Shown here: piece by piece, positions 28,119 through 37,914 of the stretch
How positions within the stretch are numbered: position 1 is the stretch's first letter
Layout: the number at the start of each line of letters is the position of its first letter
Assembly: GCA_029532415.1 (NCBI GenBank)
Contig: JAQOTA010000053.1
Coordinates: 3,038,001 to 3,102,000, forward strand
Source: Marasmius tenuissimus
Taxonomy: Eukaryota > Basidiomycota > Agaricomycetes > Agaricales > Marasmiaceae
Direction of reading: 5' to 3'
Length of the DNA stretch: 64,000 nucleotides
Translations under genes and position numbers: made by a program
Notes under the pieces: generated by a model
Databases searched by the model: none
Seen by the model: the letters and a program-made list of their open reading frames with translations, nothing else
What the model was told of the DNA's origin: nothing

Positions 28119-28531
28119 GCCTGTTCTGAGGGTTATGAGATGGCGCGTTAAGAAGGAACTCCTTCACTTGGATGTTTAAGAGTCTCCTTTTGGTGCTGTA
28201 CAAAAGACTCGGAGAGCAGCAAAAGTGCTGACCTTCCGGTTACGCTGTGGGTCTATTCCAAGACACGACAGCAGATGCCTTTCACTACAGCTAACTTGCC
28301 CTTGTTCATTGATTGATGAAATACAGCCTTGCAACTAGACGGAGTTGTTGTTCCTACTTGTCTAGACTGTGTTGAACTCGGGAACAACAGCACGGGCTGA
28401 ACAGAAATGGATTACAGCGCTGAGCGACCCTCGCGAAAAAACTATTATCATGAACAAAGAAGATAAGGTAGAGACAATGCCGAATCATAACGACCTAAAT
28501 CTAGAACATAAAATCTTCTGTTGCCTGGAAA
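28119..28531. other. Intergenic stretch, no gene seen
   Basis: This 413-bp gap lies between two minus-strand genes. No supported open frame, repeat or motif. Confidence 0.4.
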
Positions 28532-29476
28532 CTAAGATGATGCAGCAACGAGCTTCTCGGTTAAGGCAAATGTTCCTATGATCCATGGGGTCATCCGGAG
28601 ACCACGCTCGGCGATATAGACGGGATGGGATTCCTCCTGAAATGGGGCGGAACGGAGGAATGTCAGGCAACGAGCTGAGTGTAACGAAAGCGGAGCATAC
28701 ATGAGTGTGACCGTCTCGACGAGCTAATCTGGCACTCGTAGCTACGGGAGCTTTTGAGTCCTTGGTATGAAGCTCGAGATACCAATAGTCAGGATAGGCA
28801 GGGTTGGTCCCGCAGTAGATGACCTTCCACTTGTATTCAAGCCCATCCGGACCTTGGAAAATACGGCTTTGCGACCTGCAATTCAAACTAAATTCAGAAA
28901 AAGGCTCACGAAGACAAAACCAGTTGCCTACTCACGATGAACTAAGGAATGGAGATAAAAGGGGTAAATAAAAATGTCAGAACCCGATGGGAAAGGCGAC
29001 AGCAATCAGTTTACTTACAGTAAAGTCGAACTTGTCCTCAAAAAGTTGCGAACAGTGGTGGTCTGGTTCTCGATAGTCACACTGCGGTAGAATAGTCAGG
29101 TTGAGGGTTATACATGAGGCGCTCGTCGAACTTGCCTGCTGCGTTCCATTGCCTTCAAGCCTGTCCCCTCCCACTCTACCCTCAGCATTTCTCTGGCCCC
29201 ATCCCCTTTCCGAACGGAGAACGAATTCCGTTCCTCTACCGTTGAGAAAGCGACAGACCTATCACTTGAGCTAGGGCTCTTATTGATGTAGATAACCTTC
29301 TTTCCACCGCTGGAGGTCTCGATGGCTGGCTTTCTCCAGAGCCTTATAACATAATGATCAGGAATGATGTCGAGAGAGTTTGTCGAGTCACCATCATCAT
29401 TGAACTCTGAGCCATCGCCGTATTCGACGGACCGAATGATAAGAGTGTTTGCCGTATGGTCGGGAGTGAAGGGCAT
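28532..29476 (-). CDS. DUF6593-like protein
   Basis: Exons 29476-29136, 29081-29019, optional 6-bp 28941-28936, 28875-28701 and 28636-28532 give 229 aa (227 without the 6-bp exon). The protein carries the layout of the basidiomycete DUF6593 group: an N-terminal beta-rich part, then RIFQGPDGLEYKWKVIYCG, and a C-terminal hydrophobic helix (RMTPWIIGTFALTEKLVAAS). Correct phase requires a GC donor at the end of exon 1 (CAG|GCAAGT at 29135). With a GT donor 4 bp downstream the frame cannot be continued. Function of the family is unknown. Confidence 0.65.
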
Positions 29477-29765
29477 CGTTGAGGAGAGCGGAAAGGAGAC
29501 GCAGCTGCCGGACAATTCAGAGGTTAATATATGCATTTTCCCAAGACATTGTTCCTGGAAATATTCTGATCACCGTTGTACATCGGAGACACTCATCCGA
29601 GTCGCACTGTCGCACATTGTCGCATTACGATCGCATGGGGCCGTGAGAACGACCTTCCGTTCTGGTTCAAACAGCGGTGCCGTAGCTTGCTTACAGTTTA
29701 CAGGCAACGATCACAACCTCTTTCAACCTCTTTCCTGTTCTTGAGTCTGCTTTGTGTCTGGGAGA
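29477..29765. promoter_or_regulatory. Divergent upstream region of the DUF6593-like gene and UBC13
   Basis: This 289-bp gap separates the start codons of two divergent genes and must contain both promoters. No clear TATA box is visible. Confidence 0.4.
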
Positions 29766-30554
29766 ATGGCGCTGCCCAAGGTATCTATTCTCCCAATTTT
29801 GACTTTGCCATACGATCTGACTATACCTCGTTAGCGAATAATCAAGGCATGTTATAGCTCCGCACACGAGTTGCACAACGATAACCCTTCGATTTCGATC
29901 TCACAGGAAACTGAACGTCTGGTAGCAGATCCCGCTCCTGGCATCTCTGCTGCACCCCACGATGACAACCTTAGATACTTCGACGTGACCATCGTAGGCC
30001 CAGAAGGCAGCCCATTTGAAGGTGCTCACGATTCGCCAAAATGAACGCGTTGTCGATCTGGAGATGTCAACTCAAATCGTTTTTGACAGGCGGGAACTTC
30101 AGTCTGGAATTATTTTTGCCTGAGGAATATCCCATGGCTCCCCCTAAAGTCAGGTTCCTCACCAAGATTTACCACCCCAATATCGGTGAGCTTCATAATG
30201 AGTCCTCCTCTCCTTTACTTCACGCTCACGAGCACTGCTTGGTAGATAAATTAGGAAGAATTTGCTTGGATATCCTCAAGGGTGCGTCATCGTACTCTCT
30301 TTGTATCGCTCCTGTTCGACTCACACATGCTTCCTCTGAATATTTCAACCGATTTTGAATATCATCGTGGATGATCAGACAAATGGTCCCCAGCTCTTCA
30401 AATCCGAACCGTACTCCTTTCCATCCAAGCTCTCCTGAGTGCACCCAATCCCGATGATCCCTTGGCCACCGATGTCGCGAAACATTACAAAGAGGACGAG
30501 AAGGACGCTCAACGCGTTAGCCGAGAATGGACGCAGAAATACGCATCGACCTAA
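29766..30554 (+). CDS. UBC13: Ubiquitin-conjugating enzyme E2, Ubc13 type
   Basis: Exons 29766-29780, 29835-29846, 29907-30021, 30090-30185, 30246-30281 and 30379-30554 give 149 aa. Ubc13 with an Mms2-type partner builds K63-linked ubiquitin chains in post-replication repair. The protein reads [26 protein letters not shown], then the active site [21 protein letters not shown] with the catalytic Cys in GRICLDIL, then [20 protein letters not shown]. The second exon is only 12 bp (RIIK) and is followed by an intron with a GC donor (AAG|GCATGT ... ACAG). Without this exon the conserved start of the E2 fold is lost. Length is close to the 150-153 aa usual for Ubc13. Confidence 0.95.
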
Positions 30555-30960
30555 CAAGTCCCTCTCATGAATCGTAGATTGAATGAGCTGAAGTGGCGAA
30601 AGCGAAGAGTCATGTGTCGGTTGGTGCAGTATCTTACGAGCGGTTGTTCCATGTTATCGGTTTCCTTTCGAGCAATGCAACGATGTACATCTAGACCTGT
30701 TTAGAATTCCTTCCTGTCTCTACAGCCTTGTTGCTCGATGTGTCGATCGACCAAGCGCAAGTGCAAGATGAGTCGTTTCGGTTTGGGGTTACCTGGATGC
30801 TTTCACGTGCTCCTGTGGCCTGTGGGCGCTTCCTCACGCAGTGACGCAGGATATGAGGGCGCTAGTCTTCCCTCAATCCCTCTGCCTCTGTCATGACCGA
30901 CCCCTCTGTCATCCCTTGACTTCAATTCGAAGACGTTGAAGCCTTTCAATACGTCTACTT
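30555..30960. other. Intergenic stretch, no gene seen
   Basis: This 406-bp stretch is the UBC13 3' flank and the promoter of the next plus-strand gene. No motif beyond pyrimidine-rich tracts near 30870-30930. Confidence 0.4.
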
Positions 30961-31808
30961 ATGTCAAGGAATCCTTTCATTCCTGATCCTGGGTCTCCTC
31001 CTTTCCCGTCACTCTACAATCCCAGAGAAGAACTGTTTGGTATTGGTCGCTTTGAGCCTGGCACAGAACACCAGGGAATCTATCTGAAGCAGGCTAGCGG
31101 TGCGCTCTACACCCATCATCTCTCTTGACGGCCACTTAACATTAGACTTACCCTGAACAGATGTATTTACCTTCACATTCTACTGGATCCTCATCTTCTA
31201 TCTCCCCGCATTCGTCTTCTGCGGTTTTTTCGCATTCCTCAACTTGACATTCCCTCCTACAAGGAAAAGGAAACAGAGTCAGCGTCGAAAGTCACCCAAC
31301 AAACCGAATACAGATACATGGGGCGGTCACCTCTCAATACCCTTGACTCCTCTAACCCCGTCGAACCGACCTAATAATCCCAACGACAATGACTACGGGC
31401 ATAACTATCAGACCCTACGTTCAGACGTCGGTGTACCCCTTCTTCGACCCCCTTCACCTGCTTTCGTGCCCCAATCTTCACCTCCACCTCCTCGTCCTAA
31501 ACCTCGGAAATCGAAAGAACGTCGCTCTCGTGTGACGTTCGCGCTGATCGTACTCGTCTTGTTCCTTGTAGCAGGGCTGTTGGGGGCCATCGTCAGTGCT
31601 GCGATCATAGGGTTCGTTCTACACGGAGTGTACAAGGCAGGGGGGTTCAATATGAGTACTTGGGTGCCGTTTGCTTGGGCAGCACTTCATACGTGCATTG
31701 GGATGCTAAAGTACGTTTCCTCTGTTTGATTTGCTTTTACGGTTCGAAGAGTTGCCAATGTTGTCTCGTCTTTGCAGTCTTTGGCCATCTGTTATTGCGT
31801 GGATATGA
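30961..31808 (+). CDS. Multi-pass membrane protein of unknown function
   Basis: Exons 30961-31099, 31161-31710 and 31778-31808 give 239 aa. Hydrophobic segments: FTFTFYWILIFYLPAFVFCG (first TM, around residues 49-75), VTFALIVLVLFLVAGLLGAI continuing into VSAAIIGFVLHGVY (around residues 165-200), and a last one formed by FAWAALHTCIGMLNLWPSV. The linker between TM1 and TM2 is a Pro/Arg-rich cytosolic-looking loop of ~90 residues. The last 31-bp exon was chosen because the donor CTAAA|GTACGT splices in phase to LWPSVIAWI. This resembles uncharacterised single-copy basidiomycete membrane proteins; no function assigned. Confidence 0.65.
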
Positions 31809-32060
31809 CGGTATAGTCGGTAGATCTGTATAATATTTGGATTGCTCGTAATATTGTGCGATGGTGGAGGAACCTGCCGTCCAAGTTGGGTTCAAAATAA
31901 CGACCAAGGGGAGTTATGATTAAAATCTGTCAGGCCGAATGCCTGTTAAAAAATTTATTACTAAGTTATTCCTGAGCTAAGACTACAAGTAAAAGCTGAA
32001 TGACGAAAAACCAAAAGAGGGACCGAGACTGAAGGAAAGTGGATGTATCCTGTAGATGTA

Positions 32061-33606
32061 CTATATCGAAGGAAAAGGAGATGTCCAATCTACATCAACG
32101 CGACTTATCGCGAAGACTTTCCAAAAACTCTTCGATGCAACTCCAGTATCCCCTTTGTGAGGTGGTATCGTCTGGAGGGTTCGAATATCAGAAACAACGT
32201 GCCGGGGAAATGGTTCAAAGGACTTACTATGCGACCCATGCTCAAACTCTTCCCATCTGGATTTCTCCACTGGATTCCTTTCTCCGCCTTTTGCCCCTCT
32301 CTGCAAAAACAATTCTCTGAGCGTCTTCATGTGTTCCTGGGGGACGATTTGGTCTTGAACACCGCTGAGCAGGAGAACCGGGGTGGTTGGGGGGATGAGG
32401 GGGACTTTGGAAGCGGAATCCCACTTTTGATGGCAAAGGAACGTGAAGGGCCCAAGGACAGGAAGCACGTGAGGTACAAGATTGGGAATCGAAGTAAAGG
32501 TGTTCTCTAAGATGAGTGCTTTGATCTGTGTGCACGTAGACGTGTGAGTTCCGGTGAAGGTTGCCATGGAACAATGAACTCACCTTGTCTGGATTGCGAC
32601 TGGCAAGATCTATGGCCACCGCACCTCCGATTGACTGGCCGTAAATGATCTACAGCCCGCAGTGAGCACCACAAAGTTGGTGAAGAGAGTAGAGTCTCAC
32701 TATTGGTGTTTTGGCGAGTCTGGGTTCGGAGGTTACGTAGTCGAGAGCAGTTTGGGCATCAACTTGCAGTCCCTTCTCTGAAGGCGATCCTTCAGACCCA
32801 CCGTACCTGCGTTAGGAAACACAGGCGTCAGTCATGACGACAGCAGTATGGGTTAATACTCAACACACCCTCTATAAGATACCATCAACACGTTACAGCG
32901 TAGGTACATCTGCAGCATCATACCCAGCGGTAAACGATGCCCAAAGTTGCCCCCATTTCCGTGGAAGTAGACTATGGTCGGTCGACGCTTCATGATCTTG
33001 GTTGAAGGAACGTGTCAAGATAGCCAATTGGCAGGGAGGTGAAGTATGCAACGCACATCCTCGTCTGACTCTGCATCGTCATAGTTGAGCGGCGATACGG
33101 GGAGTTGCTTGAACCGTTTGGGTTCTGGGAGTTCTTTCTGTTGTTTCAGGAGATACGCCCGAATGAGGATTCCATCCGAAGTTCTAAGTTCGAGTTCTTC
33201 AGCTGCTAGCCCGTAGTCCTCCGTCGGTGTGTGAACGACTGAACGGAATGAGAAGACAGTCAGGCGCACGTTCCACTTCCGTCAGAGTTAAACCGCTCAC
33301 TCACCTCCGTTATCAGGACCGATATTGACATATGCCGATGGATATATCAAATAATTTTGACCGTAATAGATTAGCCCAGCACCTGAAAAAGAGAGGTGAG
33401 TTTCTTGACAGCTTCAAGGCGAGATAGGGTATACCAATTGTTGCAAGGGTTCCAGCTGTCGCAAGAGATCCCTGTAAAGGTGCGATTGAGATGAATTTGG
33501 GCAGATATATGAGGCAAATGAAGTAGCGTACCTTGGCAAAGGTTTCGAGATAGGGAAAGAAACCACCACCTGATTCTGAGCCCGAACCACTAGGTGAGTC
33601 CGACAT
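32061..33606 (-). CDS. Alpha/beta hydrolase, Bem46/ABHD13 type
   Basis: Exons 33606-33532, 33471-33435, 33382-33305, 33238-33057, 32996-32869, 32806-32701, 32649-32584, 32525-32228 and 32152-32061 give 353 aa; all phases agree. The oxyanion motif is VYFHGNGGNFGHRL. The nucleophile elbow is IIYGQSIGGAVAIDLA (G-x-S-x-G), the acid lies in SGVQDQIVP and the catalytic His in EEFEHGSH. These follow the Bem46 order, including SYRGYGGSEG before the elbow. An N-terminal hydrophobic segment (LATAGTLATIGAGLIYYG) suggests membrane anchoring, as in the family. Bem46 proteins act at ER or plasma membrane; substrate unknown. Confidence 0.88.
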
Positions 33607-33793
33607 GATGATGCTGAGTTGTTTCCAGGCCGCAGCAAGCTTGGAGTGTGAGAACTGAATGAGGCAGTGAAAGTTATTTGGCCCTGCGTGGCCGAAGTTT
33701 CTACGCGTCGCGTCAGACACATGCACGCAACACGCTTGGGTAATTCTTCCTGCCCTGCCAGTCTCCAAATTGTGCCTCAGAGGATCCACGTCT

Positions 33794-34410
33794 ATGCTCG
33801 GGGATTTTGTCTCTATCTCGACCGGCTATCTACTGGAGTCCATCGTGGAGTCTATTCAACGCCTACGAGAAGTCTACAGTTTTGTAAGTATGTAATTTCG
33901 CTCCTGCGTCGATACGTGTGGCGAGCTGCTGAATGGTAATAGTTCTCTGAACCTTCTCAGTAGCCGGGCCGTGACGTCGATCTCAGTCCTACCGCCAACT
34001 GGGAATTCCCTCTTATGCACGGCTCAACTCTTGGACGGGTTCCGGTTCGCGCAAGAACGAGATTGGACAGTCTGCCGCAACTTCGCTTGTGCGCAACTTC
34101 GCCAGGCCGTTCAGTCGCGCTCGCAGCCCCTCCGTCACCATCCTCGTCATGGACGGGTATCTTGAGTTGTGTTCCACATGGTTCCTATGGGAATCAGTCC
34201 TTATACGCGATCAACCAGGATCAACCTACCCTCAGTCCGCTCGGAGTACGACATTCCAAGGCATTCACCCACCATTCAATACATTCAGGCTCGCCAGCGG
34301 ATCCGTGGATGCCAGGATATTGTCCTTGCTCCGCGCCAGTGTGGAGGACCTCCTCCAAGTTCAGGTTTCCGTTGATGGTGTTGGAGCAGCAACCATGCTA
34401 CCTCAAGTAA
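33794..34410 (+). CDS. Doubtful small ORF, unknown
   Basis: Exons 33794-33883 and 33964-34410 join in phase across an intron with GTAAGT and CAGTAG ends and give 178 aa. The N-terminus (MLGDFVSISTGYLLESIVES) could be helical; the rest is Ser/Pro-rich with no recognisable family. A second frame is open over much of the same region (34089-34457). The gene is divergent from the Bem46-type gene and could be a spurious ORF. Confidence 0.25.
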
Positions 34411-35066
34411 TCTATTCTGGCTCTTACCTGAAGCACCCGGAGAGGCCAGCTGGCTGAAGCGCTGAGCACCGATGTCCGGCTCATTTTACTGCTTCAGACC
34501 CTTTCAGACCATAGGACTTCCGTTGATGGAAACAAGCAAAAAATTTGATCGTTCAAGATGCTCCACTTCTTCTCACGTTGTCCTGCTATGACCCCCGTCT
34601 CCGCTAATCACATCTTTTATTTTTGGTGAGAAGGGGAACGTTTATCGTACGTCTCGGTTTTGGTCGAACATAGAAATAGAAAGAGAGGAGTCCTGGTCCG
34701 AAGGGAGTGCGACAAAAGCACGAATCTTGACGAATTATCCGTTCTTACTTCAAAACCCTGCCCACATTTTCATATCAATTGGATATAGAGTAAACGCGAT
34801 CTGGCGCGATCTGTGGAGCAAACTCCAGGCAAGCGTGTTTTCACCTTTTCACACCTCCCGAAACCGAAATGTCCAGTTGACCCATTTGTATTGCTGAGAA
34901 CCTTTTGCCGGCGCTCCTAGGCGTGTCCGAAATCCTATAAAGACCCACCACTCTTTTCCTCAATCCCATATCTCTCACCTCCTGTGATTTACTACAGCAA
35001 AGTCTACTAAGACTCTCAACGACCCCCCACTCTCTTTACAAACCCACAATCTTTTGTATATTCACA
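34411..35066. promoter_or_regulatory. Upstream region of the small secreted protein gene
   Basis: This is a 656-bp region without a supported gene. Its right end carries a TATA box (34936-34942), followed by a CT-rich leader (about 34950-35060) up to the ATG. That layout is typical of highly expressed fungal genes. Confidence 0.5.
34936..34942 (+). promoter_or_regulatory. TATA box of the small secreted protein gene
   Basis: TATAAAG lies 125-131 bp before the ATG at 35067 and is followed by a pyrimidine-rich stretch, the usual arrangement of strong fungal promoters. Confidence 0.55.
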
Positions 35067-35842
35067 ATGCGTTCCTTCTCCGTCATCGCTACCGTTGCTT
35101 GTGCAGCTCTCTCTTACGCTGCTCCCCTCGTCAACCTCAACCTTGACGCTGGTGTTCCTGCCGTTGCCAAGGTCGGCGCTAACGTCGCTGTCCGCCAGGA
35201 CAAGGGAATCCCCGATGTCATCCAAGCAACCACCGTGCAGCTCACAACTGTTATTGCGCCTCTCAGTGAGTCTCACGCACAATCTGGTCATCGCCTCTAT
35301 CTGACGCGTCTCTTCCAGCTTTCATCACCCAACAGAACGCGACTGTTGAGGCTATCACTCCCATTCTTAGTGAAGTGAAAGTCATTCTCGGCGGTGCCAT
35401 CAAGGAGGTTACTGCTATTGCTGCCCCGGTTGCTGGTCAGGCAACTGGTGTTGTCGGCGGTCTTCTCGGTGGTCTCCTCGGCACTGTCTTCTCCCTTGCA
35501 GGACAGGTCCTTTCTCTCCCTGCTATCGCAGGCTTGCTCAGCACTCTTCTCACCGTGAGCTTACCGCTACTTCTTTGAAAGACAGCAAACTGATTCCAAT
35601 TCTTCCAGGTCGTCTTCACTGCCCTCGGTGCCGTCCTCAAGCTTCTCAACACCGGCGACTTGGCTTCTCTCAAGCCCTTGCTCGTCGAGGTTGCTCAGCT
35701 TGTTGCCGACCTCCTCAAGGTTGTCCTTCCTCTCATTGGCGGTCTCGTTGCTGCCCTCCTTCCTTTGGTTGCCGAGGTCCTCAAGGTTGTTGATGCTCTC
35801 GGTGTCACCGACTTGTTCGCTGGCCTCGGTCTCAAGCTTTAA
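35067..35842 (+). CDS. Small secreted Val/Leu/Ala-rich protein
   Basis: Exons 35067-35265, 35319-35554 and 35609-35842 give 222 aa. A clear signal peptide (MRSFSVIATVACAALSYAAP) is followed by a mature protein that is almost entirely Ala, Val, Leu, Gly and Thr with heptad-like spacing (for example LVEVAQLVADLLKVVLPLIG). Tyr is almost absent, there are no Cys residues after the signal peptide, and there is no Trp. Codon use is strongly biased to C/T-ending optimal codons, unlike the neighbours, which with the TATA box implies very high expression. It is not a hydrophobin because the eight-Cys pattern is missing. Such proteins are seen in Agaricomycete secretomes without known function; a surface-active or wall-associated role is a guess. 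Confidence 0.8.
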
Positions 35843-37914
35843 ATTTCCTACGAAGTAAGCCGCACAGCTAAAGTTTGTCCTGCTCAGACGCTGACATCAA
35901 ACCTCACAGTTGTGCACGGTTTTGATGATGTTTACGGATCGGCGCGCTCGATACCCTCCTATCGTGGTCGTTCCTTACGAATACACTATACCACATACAT
36001 TTGAAGCCCTCTAGTAGTGCCAATTTCTGTCATCGTCACAGATAGTGTATTTTTCGTTATCTTTTGCCTCTCTAATTTCATTTTTGCCCAAAACTCTCCA
36101 TGATCATCATTGAAGTTGTGAAAGTTCCATTCGGCTGATGCGCGGATCCAATGATCGAAACGTATCATGGGTCTAGTTCAAGATTCCAACTCGCCAGGCA
36201 AATTCCCAATTTTCTTGCCTTGATTCGCCCCTTCAAAGCCGCAACAGGAAGTATCTTCTGGCGACTTTTAGAACTTCCATATCATCCGTGAGCATCAGAT
36301 GATATTCCGTCAACATGAGAGCGGTCGGTTAGTACTGAACTTCAAAGAGTTGAACATCTGTGAAAGGCTCCGTGTATGTTGCTCCACACCAAGACCTCCG
36401 ACTCCCGAGTTGATGGCAACCGGACAGCTATGTTTGAATTTCCGAAACATTGGCACATATTTCAGCCCGGGGTCTAAATCAAGATCTCAGATATCCATAA
36501 TCCGGGTATGTACCACCCCAGTGACAGCTTGTGCGTGTGGGCGGATGTGTATAAAAACAGATCACCGGGTACCCTATATTTTCCTTATCGGAAGTGTTCT
36601 CAGACGGTAGTGGAGCTCGGAACATCTTGAACTCTGATGGGATACAAATACATTATACAGCGCTCCATGGGCGTTGATTCCGAGCTCAACCAAGCTTCTC
36701 AAGATGGTATTTTTGTGAGACTGGTGCGATTCCGACTTCCAAAAAAGCAGGTAATTGCGCCTACGTGCGACCGGGTTTTGACACGCTTCCAAGCGAGAGT
36801 TCACGATACATACGTTGCCTTCGAACCAGGGAGTTTCGGAAAGTCCGATTGGACGCAATCTCGTTGTTCGACACCATCCTTTCCGCCGCGGGGCTAGCAG
36901 GGAGTAACATCTTACGCATAATTTTAGCTCCGCCTCACGGATGGAACTTGAAGGGGTTTAGGACTGAGGAACTCGCCGAGATATAGCGGCAGAACGTGCA
37001 TTCTGTTATACGCTGGCTTCGTAGAGAGAGGCCATATCGGTGAGGGAGGTCAGTAAGGGTCAGTAAGGGTCAATAGCACCTTTCCGTCGAATACAACGTG
37101 AAACAACGTGAAGCTCGAGTGCAATCGAGCCTGAATTTGAGTTGGCCTGACTTCCAACCCTCAAGCAGGCTCTCGCCTTGGCAGACTCGTCTTCAGTTTT
37201 CTTCAGACTCAAGTCTCAAGATAGGAAGGTCTCAGTCCCGCCTAGCGACGTAGCAGCTTCTGGCGCTACTCAACCTAGGGCTTTCAATGGTTGGCCTTGA
37301 GAAACGGCGGTGGATCATCATGCTCGGCTATGTCCGAAGATTCTCGGGAATTGCCGACAGGAAACCCTGGGGCCTGAGCCCACGAACTTGCTACTTGCTA
37401 CATACTAGCAAGATCCCCCTACTGCCAAGTACCGAGAGAACAGCATGATGGTATTGCGCGGAGAGTTGCCATGCCGGACTGCACTAGTCCGAATAGCCAA
37501 GAAATATAAAATACAAGTGTGGGTTCATCCATGGGGTCGAATGCTCGTAGTGGGTGCCAAAAACATTTACAGAAAGGGAAACCAAAGGAGCGTGAGGATT
37601 CCAAGAAAAAGACAAAAGCGAGCATCAAGGAACATGGGTATGTTGTGTGAGGTATGGCCGGGCGAATGCAAACTGCCCAACGCTAGGTGAATGAATAGTA
37701 TCCGGACAACAAAAGCGAAAGCACGAAGGGATCTATGATACAATAACAAGAAATTCCGGGGCTGAGATGCAAGAAAGATCGGTAGTCGTAGCTGCAGAAC
37801 TGAAGATGTCGGGCTTTAGACCGTCTCGCAGTCCGAGGAGTATGAGGCCAACGTCTTGGAGTGGTCTTGGGTTGGAGAGACACCCGACGACACGGTAAGT
37901 TTCCCATCGGAGTC
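35843..37914. other. Gene-poor stretch
   Basis: About 2.1 kb without a supported gene. It holds a duplicated 12-mer (gtcagtaagg, about 37047-37070) and a near-duplicate acaacgtgaa (about 37092-37110). Short ORFs (for example 36637-36897) lack family signals and splice structure. No transposon termini seen. Confidence 0.45.

Noticed and set aside
37040..37115. Short direct repeats as a possible CRISPR or satellite array
   Set aside because: Only two imperfect copies of 10-12 bp; CRISPR arrays are not expected in fungal nuclear DNA.
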